Part shown: in pieces, positions 34,456 through 45,913 of the stretch
Numbering within the stretch: position 1 is the stretch's first letter
Layout of the letters: each line of letters begins with the position of its first letter
Source: Ophioderma brevispina
Taxonomy: Eukaryota > Echinodermata > Ophiuroidea > Amphilepidida > Ophiodermatidae
Assembly: GCA_023653785.1 (NCBI GenBank)
Contig: JAMKCH010012549.1
Coordinates: forward strand, 27,913 to 91,912
DNA: 64,000 nt
Direction of reading: 5' to 3'
Translations under genes and position numbers: made by a program
The notes under the pieces: model-generated
Told to the model about the DNA's origin: nothing
Seen by the model: only the letters and a program-made list of their open reading frames with translations
The model's database searches: none

Positions 34456-34620
34456 TGTGGCATGAGATATGGTCCTCCGGGCTCACAGTCCGGGAAAAAT
34501 GTTGAACAATAGGGCAATCGATTCAGTTGACTCTTCACGCAACATTAGTTCCACGCTTTATTCCGTTGTCGTCTATGGAGCCCGGACTATGATACCTGCC
34601 GGACTATGATTACTTTCACA
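34456..34620. mobile_element. CCGG-flanked 165-bp MITE, copy 1
   Basis: Begins TGTGGCATGAGATATGGTCC and ends GGACTATGATTACTTTCACA, flanked by CCGG on both sides (34452-34455 and 34621-34624). The homologous site in copy 2 (43070-43080, GATACCGGGACAAAAT) has a single CCGG and no insert, which proves insertion with a 4-5-bp duplication (CCGG or ACCGG). Inside are repeated TCCGG/CCGGACTATG blocks. No coding capacity. Confidence 0.9.
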
Positions 34621-35487
34621 CCGGGACAAAATATATAGTTTCAAGGTCAAAGCTCACTAATTTGCATAATAATGGCAGCCATCTTTGATTTTAAGTGTAC
34701 CAGTTACGGCCTTCATCTTGGAGTTGATTGGTATTTTCTTTTTGTTTTGACTTATATTGTCCAATTAAATGTAAAATTTGACACTAATAACGTCAAATAA
34801 TGGGGTAAAATTGTATATTTTGCACCGTTTTGGTCAATTTTTCGAAAAAATGGCAAATATTTTGCTTTCTAGCCCATATAAAATTAAAATCAAAGACAAA
34901 TTGGAAAGAAAAAGGCTATTTAGCGTCAAGTAGATACCAAAATGCAACTACATGCCAAATTGGAATTCTATAGCACGTGTAGTTTTGAAAATGAAGGCCG
35001 TAACAGGTTGTAATTTTTAACACAACTATGCATTTTTGAACTTTTTTACCTAAAAAATTAAACTGTAGATAATGAATCTTAGGAATTAATAGCATAATTT
35101 TTGATGAATTTATAACATTGTATAGCTTTTTATTGAAAATTTGCAAATCATATCTTTGTAATGCTGAGTTTTTCATAAACCTTTAGTTACACACAATTGC
35201 CACTTTAAAATTGATGTATGTATTTTAAAGTAATGATGTGTAAATTTTTATGTGATTTGAGAAAGTACTAGGTGAAAAATGAAATATGTTTTACATGTAC
35301 GGCCAGGCTAGTTAGATCTATTTTTATTTCAAGTAAATAATTTGCAACCAACTACTTTGAGGGAAGTTTAATTTCAAACCAATTTCACAATTAAGTCCAC
35401 AAAAACTGAGAACTAAATAAATTAGCTTGTTGTAAGATTGACTTCTGGTATTTATAGTGCAATGTTGGTTTGAAATGTGGGTGCCGG

Positions 35488-35652
35488 TGTGAAAGTAATC
35501 ATAGTCCGGCAGGTATCATAGTCCGGGCTCCATAGACGACAACGGAATAAAGCATGAAACTAATGTTGCGTAAAGAGTCAAAAGAATCGATTGCCCTATT
35601 GTTCACCATTGTTCCCGGACTGTGAGCCCGGAGGACTATATCTCCTGCCACA
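35488..35652. mobile_element. CCGG-flanked 165-bp MITE, copy 2 (inverted)
   Basis: Reverse orientation of the 34456 copy and exactly the same length. Starts TGTGAAAGTAATCATAGTCC after CCGG (35484-35487) and ends CTCCTGCCACA before CCAG (35653-35656). Together with copy 1 it forms a 165-bp inverted pair around 0.87 kb of unit sequence. Confidence 0.85.
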
Positions 35653-35656
35653 CCAG

Positions 35657-35827
35657 TGTGACAGGAGATATGGTCCTCCAGGCTCATAGTCAAACTACAA
35701 CGATGAAGAATAGGGCACTCTCGATTCAGTTGACTCTTCACGCAACATTAGTTTCACGCTTAATATTCGGTTGTGTCGTCTACAGATCACGGACTATGGC
35801 TCCGCGTGGACCATGTATCTTTTTACA
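35657..35827. mobile_element. CCGG-flanked MITE, copy 3 (171 bp)
   Basis: Starts TGTGACAGGAGATATGGTCC directly after CCAG (35653-35656) and ends TTTTTACA before CCGG (35828-35831). It abuts copy 2 with only the 4-base CCAG between them, so one element seems to have used the other's flanking CCGG as target. Its right half matches the truncated copy at 26982-27063. Confidence 0.85.
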
Positions 35828-36016
35828 CCGGTATGAGGGACTTTCTTCGTGTATCGCATAAAAGAAAAATAAGATAGCAAATTCCAAAACAAACTAATTC
35901 ATTTTTTATTGATTATCAATTTCGGCATTCCAAATAACATAGTGAAGTTCAAAAGGCAAAGGTGCCCTTTGGGACACCCTGCATTACAAGAAGCACTCTG
36001 TATACTTTTACGCGTA

Positions 36017-36210
36017 ATTAGTAGTTGTTACTGCTCTTCTACTTATAATAAGTCCTTCTTTATATGCTTACACAACGGTTCGCACTTATTTTTGCCCATT
36101 GGCCAGATAGAGAGCGGTCAAGATTTATTTACTTTACTTTATTTACTTTGTATTTATTCTGAATAGCCGTTAACAATGAAATATGCCCGATCACCACTGA
36201 TCTGTTACCG

Positions 36211-36243
<33 letters not shown>

Positions 36244-37114
36244 GAAGATAAAATGCTTAACTTAATTTTATTGTTAGGTAGATATCATATTTATAAGATG
36301 AAGATGATGGAAAAGTGCCCCTCCATTGTAGTATTTAAAAAGGAAATTTTTGATTATTATCTGGTGGATAAATTTTCCTATTCATGTAATTATCAACTTG
36401 GTACCTTTTATAAAAGATGGGGAATTTACAACCTCCTGTGTTCTTGAGTGTTATTGCTACCAACTGTATGTAATCTTAATTAACTACACTGTGCTGTATA
36501 TGACATTTTACTATGTATTTAGCTGTATTACTGCTATCTGAACAAATAAAATGTTTCACTCTGTGAAAAAAAAAAGACTAGTTTTAAAAGAATTTTTAAA
36601 TGTTAGTATTTCAGGTGCTATTCTTTACATCCAAACAGAAGCAAACTCACAAGGAATCATCATAATCTCACGCCGAGGTATTTTTGAATGTCTTATTTGG
36701 TTTCAGTATTGCGTATTGAATCTATGCATTATTGCGATCCCTCGAGAGAGCATACGAGAATAATGTTGGTGTACGCTTTACAGTTTTCTTTTTAAAACTA
36801 AAATTGGCTATTTTCAATATGCATTTTAATTGAAAGGTTATATTTTAAAATTGGGAATGCAAAGGTTTAAGATATAGAGAAAAAGATGGTGATGACATAA
36901 TACGTTACCTTGATTAGTAGTTGTTACTGCTCTTCTACTTATAATAAGTCCTTCTTTATATGCTTACACAACGGTTCGCACTTATTTTTGCCCATTGGCC
37001 AGATAGAGAGCGGTCAAGATTTATTTACTTTACTTTATTTACTTTGTATTTATTCTGAATAGCCGTTAACAATGAAATATGCCCGATCACCACTGATCTG
37101 TTACCGAAAAAAAA
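36017..37114. repeat. Composite insertion flanked by identical 202-bp direct repeats
   Basis: 36017-36218 and 36913-37114 are identical (ATTAGTAGTTGTTACTGCTC to GTTACCG plus eight A). Between them lie a run of about 28 A (36211-36238), a LINE 3' fragment with its own A tail (36239-36576), and an extra copy (36577-36912) of the unit segment found at 33313-33652. It may be a real recombination product or an assembly join of two alleles. Confidence 0.75.
36239..36576 (+). mobile_element. L1/Tx1-like LINE, extreme 3' fragment with poly-A tail
   Basis: Encodes MLNLILLLGRYHIYKMKMME and VVFKKEIFDYYL, the LLGKYHIHK...FxxEF pattern found at the C-terminus of L1/Tx1-type reverse transcriptases, then a stop near 36447, a short 3' UTR, AATAAA at about 36545 and a run of ten A ending at 36576. 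About 300 bases remain of an element normally several kb long, as expected from 5' truncation. Confidence 0.65.
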
Positions 37115-38878
37115 CCTGCAAGGGTTGTTTATTGAATGCTAACATGGCATTTCCGTAACAGCGGGACAGCGGAATACTTTTTAAAATGCAACCCACCCTT
37201 TCTGTCCCAATGTACTTTAAAAATACGTATCTCTTCAAAGTTGTTCAAGGATATACTTTTTCAGATTCCCCTAAGGTGTTCAACTCACCGAGCGATATGC
37301 AAGCGATATGTATCCACCGTGTACCACTCCAAACTTTGACGGGATTGTGACACTTGGTGCGCGTTGAAGTAGGAGGATTATTCCGAGTACTTCTGCCTGT
37401 CTCCCAAAAGATAAGGCGGGCGTTCAACAATATGAAAAATCACGCTTCAGTCATGTATACGTAAAAATAGCCTCCCCACTTACAGTTGATTCTATCATAA
37501 CGTTGTCCTTTGCAGAGAGCCTGCAGGGGGTATAGGTATAATCATGAAGTCGTGAAACATCAGTCGACTATACTCAGACTCTCTCGCAATAGTATCCGGG
37601 AAAGAACGTTAGATCATACCCTAAATACTCTACATTTTTGTCTATGCAGAATTGTAAAAAAAAAAACCGCTTCATGTCTAGACAAATGGGGTCAAATAAA
37701 ATTTAAGTGTTTTGACGGCAACAGGCTGACATTACTCTCTAATCAGATTTGTCTAGTAATTTAGATTATATCTTCATGATGAAAGACCTAAAGGCTTTTT
37801 GTCTAGACAAATTGGGGTCAAATCTAATATATAGTGTTTTGGTAACAACAGACTGATATTACTGTAATCAAACCTTTTAATCAAGATTGTATCTTGTTAT
37901 ATAGAAACAGAATTTGGGGTTAGGTAAATAGGGTCACATCCAATACACATTTCTTAAGTAACAACAGCAAGGCAACTATTATTACTCTTATCAGTGGACA
38001 TCGCAATACCATGCGCCAACAGATTGACCTACAACTGACGTAGTTCTTATGTGGCCTAAATAATCTGTTACCCAATTAAAAAGTGCATTACGTAATTACA
38101 TCACTTTCTGTATCATTTCTGACTAGCTATATCTCAGAAAAGTTTATTCGCAAAATTCATGCTGATTTTGATCTTGCGTTATGGTATTATGAGCAAATTT
38201 TGGTATCACGTTGTCCCATTGGTCGCTGTGCTGCAATTTCTGCCTGTTTATGGACAGACAATACTAGGAAATTTCCTGCAGAGATGTGTCATTTTAACAC
38301 CTGGTATAATTAACTTACGAGAGAGAGCACTCCATCTATACAAAACAGATATGCCACTGCACAATTCGCCAGAGATAAAGTATCACTGTCAAGTTTGGCT
38401 AAAGCAAATAAAAATATCAATCAGAAATGTTTATCAGATTAAAGATGACTTTCAAACCTACCAAGTGATTACATTTGTCAATATCATATTTTCAACAAGG
38501 GTTTTATTGCTGTGACCTCTTTATATCCCACTGCTTTCATAGATATAAAGGGAGACACTTAAGCATCTCGCTGAACGTTAATAAAATATTCAGACAAAGT
38601 TATCAAATGTGTTTTTTATACTGCTATCATGCAGTGGAAAAATCAATCAATAGATATTTTCTATTGTAGTTGGTTCACAATCTTGGCGAATAATTTTTAG
38701 GAACTTATATGATTCAGGAGTAATGTGTGCTATCACAACACGATGTAAGAAGTCCTTTTCATTCTTGCAGAAATTTAACTAATAGATACAGGTTTCACAA
38801 AAAATCGAGCCAACAACAAGGAACATATTCATCTTTGAATTGTTACGTTAATTGCTACAAGGTTAACGAGCAAGACTA

Positions 38879-39073
38879 ATGACTAAATCTTCACACTCAA
38901 CCATTCACCACAGAGTTGATCGACTTCGCTGGGCTAGGGACCACAGAAGACTACAACCCGGACACTGTCGAAATGCTGTGTTTATGGACGAGAGCCGCTA
39001 CATCCTTGGCCATCAAGATTGAAGACAAAGGGTTCGTCGAGTACGTGGTGATAACATGACTGATGTGAAAACA
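38879..39073 (+). pseudogene. Tc1-like transposase fragment, copy 2
   Basis: The frame runs HHRVDRLRWARDHRRLQPGH, RNAVFMDESRYILGHQD, an in-frame TGA, then RQRVRRVRGDNM. DRLRWARDH followed by the FxDESRxxL block with the second catalytic Asp and then RxRVRR is characteristic of Tc1-like DDE transposases. The TGA sits where family members have Gly (GGA to TGA). No other transposase domain is visible around it. Confidence 0.75.
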
Positions 39074-39079
39074 TTTACT

Positions 39080-40843
39080 AATATTACTAATTCTATATTG
39101 CGTCAAAATTAATTCATTGGATGCTTCTAATTGTTCTATCATCTACAAAAAAAAAAACACTCCAAGCTGTACTCCCCGCGAGAGGTGCAACAAACTTCTA
39201 ATAGTTTAAGTTAACCGCTAAAACAAAAAATATATCAAATAAGATTCAGACAATATACACTTGAGATAACATCACAGATCTCTAAAATAAGTGGAAACAT
39301 TGATGGGCTGACTGTTTCAGGCTTATAATAAACTACAAATGTGAAGTTTATTAGAAACACTCTCACTTTGATTGAGCGGTTTGGACTGATGGTAACATAT
39401 TTAAGACGTATGGGATGATATTATATCTTGGCAATTATTCTATTCGCTTGATAAAATTAAATTAAAGCATGTCTCTGACTGAAGTACATCGATCTTAAAG
39501 GATATTCTTCAATCAAATCATTGTGTTCTCATTTTGTAAGGTTAGTTCGAATAAGGTCAAAGCTGATTGCATTAATTCTTGAGATCATAACTCACCACTT
39601 GATAACGTTGTTGAGGTAGATTCGTATTACATCCAACGTATTATTTAACCACAATCATTTGCTAAGTAGGTAGCTCGTCGACTACTTTGGCATATACTTA
39701 CATGCAATGCCTATTGCTGGTACAACATGAGCAAGGTGGTAATTTCTCTCTACATCGGTTATATGCGTCTCGACTGTGGGTTATTAGAGAATAGCAGGCT
39801 GCAATAGAATATCTTGATATAGACATGTAAGGTGCAGAGCTTTGTCCTTGCATGGGGCTATTGTCATGGTGTAATTAAAGCAAAGGTAATCAGCAGCAGC
39901 ATCAGTTATCTGGATGCGTGTTGAGGTCTTCTGGCGTCGCGTGATGTAAACCGTTGACTTCATCATGCTATAATCTAAGTTAATAGTCTATTACTTCGGC
40001 TATTTCCAGTTCTAAACAAATGGTGAACAGAGTACATCAATAGAACACGACTAAACGTTGTATACAAAATTATATCTACAAAATATTTGAAATTCGTGAA
40101 AGAAAGTACTTTTAATACCTGAAGTGGAACTGTGATTAAATCGCAGATGTTGATGAAAGAACATGGAAAAATCCAGTCAAATTAGGAAAAAAGGTCAAGG
40201 AAAACAAATAGGACAAATTAAAACTTTTGGAATACATGCTAAAATCGAAGGTTGTATTAGAAGCTATTCGTCTCAATTGAGCGTTACAAGTATATTACTG
40301 GCAAGGGTCATTGTGCTTACAAGTTAAAACATTGTTTTGTAATTAATTACGAGTAATATTTTTAAGTTTCAGTTTAAGCTCTGTAATTGCAGCTCTGTAT
40401 TTTATTATAGTGAAATTTGTCGCTTGTGCTCTGTAATTTCTTTGTAGTACACTATTGTGTGTTTTGTTAGCTGTTTATTTTGTGCTGTTTAATTAATTAA
40501 AGGGCACATTGTCTGTCCTGTGTAGCCTTGTAGCTCTGCTTCCAAGGCTCTGTCTTGTTCTCTGCAGTTTCATTGCAGTACAATATTGTGTGCTGCTGTT
40601 GTGTTGTTTTGTCTTTAATTCATTAAAGTGATCTTTGTTGTCCTTCCTTTTTTCCATTGCCCACGCTCTCCTGCTCTCCCCATACAAGGTTGTCACACCT
40701 TGCTAAATCTTTCTTTTTGTTCTTATATTCACGGTGTCCTCCTGTATCAATATGATCCCTTACGTGGATTGGTACCTCGTCTATTGGATTCACCATTACC
40801 TACCTGCAGATTCCGGACTTTAATTATTTGTCTTTCTTCGGAT
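39080..40843. other. Copy-2-specific sequence, no gene recognised
   Basis: Present in copy 2 only; copy 1 jumps from the Tc1 scrap to ATTAAATTCGTGACATCGCG. The stretch 40380-40640 holds internally repetitive CTCTGTA...TGCAGT...GTGTG blocks. No domain was recognised. Confidence 0.4.
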
Positions 40844-42154
40844 TAAATTCGTGACATCGCGTGGCATTTTTTACCAAAGTTTTATATTACATTTCGTCGC
40901 ACGAGCATCACATAACGCTGTGTCTCACAAAAAGTTCCCCGATACGACGCATATACGACGCGTTGTGAAACACTTTACGTGAGAGTTAGAGATACGACGC
41001 AGATACGACAGCATTAAAACACCGATATAGAATATAAAGCCCTATCAATATGTCACCTAAATCTTTAGAAATGTGTTGAATTAGTAGTACATAAAATGTA
41101 TATATATGGCAAATATTTCGAAAAAGCTAAACATTTCAGGTATGACAGTAAGTAATACTTTATGAATTTTTCCTAAAGTTTAAAACAGCAACAAACTAAA
41201 CAAAAACAATCAACTCTAACCATTTCTTAATTTTTTCATGTTAATAGCTCCCTAAGAGCCACGCTTGCTATTCTCTCCAGAAGATCCAATGACCTGTAAA
41301 TAGGTCTAAGTGCATGGATGCGTCAAACGGAATTCATAGAACGGAAACCAAAGAAGGTGAGACACATACAATTGAAATGTTGTTTTACATAGCTGATTCT
41401 TTCCTTTAAAGTGTGATTAAATTAATTTTTCCTTGCATTTCATTATTGATTGTTTCTGTTCTGTAAAAGTGTTAAACACAGTATGGCAGTTGTTATGTTT
41501 CGTAAATGATTTATCGCTTAATATTACCCTCTTTCGTCAGTTTTGACAAGTTGTCGTACACATTTTAACATATGAGACGTCTTCCTTTGATCAAAATATC
41601 CAGATGTATCTTTTTCAGAATATGAATAGAATGAAAAATACACCTCACCATCAATTTGTTTTATTAATTGCAATATTACAATAGAATGTCTCTTGGCATT
41701 TTGAAGTTAAACCAGACATTGGGTTCAATGAACTCAACTGCGGTACATTGGCGCTATGGTTGTTGTTTAAAGTTACATTCAGGGCTTCTATAGATCTTTG
41801 TTTAATTGTTCAATCATACACCTTCCCTCGGGGTTTCGCATGGTACGTGCTTTGAGTGGTACACACTGTTCGTATAAGAATTTCTGGTTACTTCATCGCC
41901 GCAAGAGACCATAACATCGAAATGGATTTAAAAAGAGAAAAAATCACGTGACAGTATTGGTAAAAGTGAATGCTGGGACAACTTTAAATGAAACGAAGAA
42001 TCTGAAAAGAATGACTGACCCAAATAAACAGAATTACGATATATTCACTGGATATGTGAATTTTATCGTCCAGGTGAAACCGGTGTAGTAATTACAAATC
42101 CTGTATTCACAGAGATTCTTCTCCCGTCTACAGGGGCTTAGTGTCCCTGTTTCC

Positions 42155-42379
42155 ATGGATGCAGAAGCTTTACCGATTTACCACCTTCTATTGAGATATC
42201 CAGATTGTTTTGCTTTGAAACGAGTGAGATTTCTAGCTGAAATGTGGAATTGCATCAAAATAAAAGTGATACTCGTGAGTTGCGTATTGGCAAAGAAATT
42301 TCTTGCAACTGCTATAATCTGCAATGATAAAATTTACTTCGTTGAAGCAAAGCTTTTGTTATCCCACTTCGATATGTAA
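42155..42379 (+). other. Open frame conserved between repeat units, copy 2
   Basis: The 74-codon counterpart of 33056-33277 with a handful of amino-acid changes (for example VIFL to VRFL, LANA to LATA), open over the same length and ending at the same place. No family is recognised. Confidence 0.25.
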
Positions 42380-43936
42380 GAAAGATGCCTTTACAATGCT
42401 CTGAAACGTAGTAAGACAGTAGTTTTAAAAGAATTTTTAAATGTTAGTATTTCAGGTGCTATTCTTTACATCCAAACAGAATGATTATCGAAAGCAAACT
42501 CACAAGGAATCATCATAATCTCACGCCGAGGTATTTTTAAATGTCTTATTTGGTTTCAGTATTGCGTATTGAATCTATGCATTATTGCAATCTCTTGAGA
42601 GAGCATACGAGATTAATGTTGGTGTACGCTTTAAAGTTTTCTTTTTTAACAATATAATTGGCTATTTTCAATACGCATTTTAATTGAAAGGTTATATTTT
42701 AAAATTGGGAAGGCAAAGGTTTGAGATATGGAAAAAAAGATGGTGATGACATTATACTTTACCTTGGCCTTATAGCATGCACAGTTTGAACGTATATTTG
42801 AAGGCGTATATGTAAACTAAAGGAGTATTTATTACAGGCACATTTAGAAATATAACTTGTCTGAATTTAGATTTCCGATACAGATTGAAAAAAGAGGGAA
42901 CCCAGAAAACAAATTCGACTAGACTGCGCCTTGCTATATTGAGTGCATGCACAAGGTAGATTTAATTATGCAATCATAACCAAAATAAAAAATATGGGCT
43001 ACCATAATTTTCAATTTTTGGTATGAGGGACCTACAACATTCATGTATTGACATAATAAACATATGGGGATACCGGGACAAAATATATAGTTTCATCAAG
43101 GTTAAAGCTCACCTAATTTGCATAATAATGGCAGCCATCTTTGATTTTAAGTGTACCAGTTACGGCCTTCATCTTGGAAATGATTTGTATTTTCAAGCAT
43201 TTTTTGGCTTAAATTGTCAAATTAGATGTAAAATTTGACGCTATTAGCCAATCCGAAAATGGAGTAAAATTTTACATTTTGCACTGTTTCGGTCAATTTT
43301 TTGCCAAAAAATGGTAAATTTTTGCTTTCTAGCCCATATAAAATTAAAATCAAAGACAAATTTTAAAAAGGTTATTAACGTCAAGTAAATACCCAAAATG
43401 CACGTTCATGCCAAATTTGAGCCAAAAAAAAAAGCCGTTCCGAGAAAATCAAAGTGAAAGTCTAGAAACACTTAAATCAATTTTTAAACACAACTCTGCA
43501 TTTTTTAAACGTTTTTACCAAACAAAACTGTAGAAAATGAATTTTAGGAATTAATATCATACTTTTTGATGAACATATAACTATATAACTGTATAGCTTT
43601 TTATTTAATGTTTAAGGAAAAATATAGCAGGTTGAAAAACAATACAATTCATAAGAAATTAATACAGTACAACAATTGTACTTTTGTATGATTTTTTACA
43701 TCATTTTTGCTTATTATAAGCACAAATGGTCTCAATTTTACAGATATGCCTTAAATTCACCTGGTGAGATAATTTTACATGCATTTGAACAGGAAAAAAC
43801 CTGGACAGCTTAATATTAGTTTGTGTGTTTTTAATTGAATTGGCTCTAAAATCGGAATCGAATGTCGGGATTTCCATCAAATAAAAAGCAAGATAAAGCT
43901 GAGAATCCGAGGTTGTCCAATCGTGTCACCACCTTT

Positions 43937-44298
43937 AAAGGGTGCAACTATAAGATTTCACATAATGTTTTCCCGACAAAATGTGAAAATTCTTATTTTT
44001 GCCCTATGGTAAAGCTTTCCAATCAAAAATATATATCCCCATCGTGAAAGATTAGACTGAGAAATGTTTTCTTGGTACAAAAATTGGTGAAATTTCAATT
44101 TCGTATCGGAGCAAATACGAAATGGTCAGCCTATTTTTATATTGAAATATAACAACTCAAAATCGCCTTTTTTCTCTATTTTAAGACATTTCTGTAGCCC
44201 AATATTAGGAAAGGAAACTATTGAGTGTCTAATCCTATATGAATTATATTATGACACAATATTGGTGCCCTCAAAATCTCTCGTTGCAACCTTTAATG
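43937..44298. mobile_element. TIR element related to the 1.39-2.6 kb repeat
   Basis: Left end AAAGGGTGCAACTATAAGAT, right end AAATCTCTCGTTGCAACCTTT, an imperfect inverted pair. Internal sequence 44050-44250 is the reverse complement of about 2230-2500. No coding capacity. Confidence 0.6.
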
Positions 44299-44323
44299 TT
44301 TGATTTTGCAAATAGGTTTACAT

Positions 44324-44601
44324 GGCTGGTATTCTGAAGGGAACTAACTTTTCGACCTGGGTTTGAACCAGGGTTTAGTCCTACAAAAAGGACCTTTTTC
44401 CTTTCAATATGTGAAAGTTAAATTGTAACAGGGTGCGAAATTCCCTCATGGATGGGCCTGTTCCAGCCCATCCATGATGAATTTTTTTCCCCCGTTTTCA
44501 GCACACTTTTCGAGTATTTTGTAAGAAAAAAGGTCCCTCTTGTAGGACAACCCTGGTTTAACCTAGGTCTAAAGTTAGTCGCCCTTTCAGACTAACCAGC
44601 C
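44324..44601. mobile_element. Foldback MITE, GGCTGGTATTCT family, copy 2
   Basis: A 278-bp palindrome starting GGCTGGTATTCTGAAGGG and ending GACTAACCAGCC, with the same GACCTGGGTTTGAACC and AGTCCTACA blocks as the 316-570 copy and a different central loop. Confidence 0.75.
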
Positions 44602-44634
44602 AATGTTCTTTGTTAGCCGAATTGGGATTGGTCT

Positions 44635-44830
44635 CTGCCAGTTGGCCCTGAAAACCACAATTGTGCATTCTTCGGTTGGTCAGGTTTGAAAAGCCCGGGT
44701 TCTAATTGGACACAAAATTGCTGCCAATTATTATCTGCAAGGCTGAGGTTACGCGTCACATCGTCTATAGTATATGGTTAAAATTCAGAGGTGACTTAGA
44801 GGGTCGGAGCCAATAACTCATTCCTCTTCG
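44635..44830. repeat. Penelope-linked segment, partial copy
   Basis: GTTGGCCCTGAAAACCAC to TATGGTTAAAATTCAGAGG matches 25850-26030 in the same order, and the following AT-rich stretch to about 44970 also resembles 26085-26200. In both places a CAGCCTGTCTC element follows downstream, so the three-part arrangement was duplicated together. Confidence 0.65.
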
Positions 44831-45913
44831 ACTACTTCAGGATAATAGCGAGAAATAATGCGATTAAAAAAATAAGTATATAAACAACATAGTAATCAAA
44901 TACGGATAAAAATCAAAATTTAACATGTTAAGATAACAATATGAAGCAGGACCCAAATTAATCTTGAGTAGCCTAACCCCGTATCCATTCACAAAAAGGT
45001 GGTGCTTCACGGGCACCCCCCCCTCGTTCACACTGCACTTTGGCTAATTAGCGCCCATTTCCCAAGACATAAGCTGTCGTCATGTTCATATCATTCACAA
45101 AATCGTGTGTAAAGTGTTAGTATTTCATTTTGTCTAAAATTTATACAGTTTGAGGTGGGTATTCTGCGTAAAGAGTAAGTTGAATAAGCTTAATTCAGGC
45201 AACTACAGTTGTCACAAGGAATTCCTAGCCTACCAATGCTTGGTTAGGACTGTTCAGCAAGGTGGAACAATTGTGGGTAGTTTATCAATCCAAATAGATC
45301 CTAAATATTTTATTCCCACAGACCATGCAGCCGAGATACAAAGTTCCACCACAGAAAACAGGTTTTTTGAATCAAATCAACGCTGTGTTATCTGGGCATT
45401 GTACAAATAATTGTACATCTCAAGGACCATGGTCAGCTCACCCCTTACTTTTCAATGAACCTTGAGAGACCAAGGCAGTGTAGGGTTAGGAGGTACCTTC
45501 TTTTGTTCAAGGTAAGAGGTACCTAAGGCGATGGCCATATCGTTCGACTATCTCCTCGTACACCTGTGATATACTTGTATATCTGCGGATTTTGCTTGTT
45601 GTTTAAGAAATTAAAGATTGACTTCATTTGTTTTATGATCGTTGATATCCTATTTATGTTGTTTAAAGAAAAAACGTTTTGAGCTATATTTATACTGATG
45701 AATTTGCTCTCCTTTTTAAAATCAATTAGAAAAAGTTGTATTGAAACATATTGTCACGTCTACATACAAAAGCATTTTGAACATATTACCCCTTATAAGA
45801 CAGTTAACATATTCCTGTCCTCCTTACATAGAAATAGAAAAAGAATACATAAGCCGTAATGAATGTTGTTCTTACAGCTTACACACACAATGATAAGTAA
45901 CCGTTGAGTTATA

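Larger units (their letters stand above)
27064..35470. repeat. ~9-kb repeat unit, copy 1
   Basis: Large unit shared in the same order with copy 2 (35832-43620) and in part with copy 3 (47075-48916, 52976-55450). The ACATGGC-ATTTCCGTAACAGCGG marker is at 27796, 37142 and 47868. It holds no recognisable host gene. It carries a Tc1 transposase scrap and several inserted TIR elements that copy 2 lacks. In copy 3 the right end of a unit (47.08-47.48) runs straight into the left part of the next, which implies a tandem array. Confidence 0.8.
35832..43620. repeat. ~9-kb repeat unit, copy 2
   Basis: Collinear with copy 1 apart from insertions and deletions: it lacks the 30027, 31673 and 34456 elements, carries an extra composite insertion at 36017-37114, and keeps about 1.87 kb (38974-40843) that copy 1 has lost. 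The right end fades near 43620, before the MITE at 43937. Confidence 0.8.
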
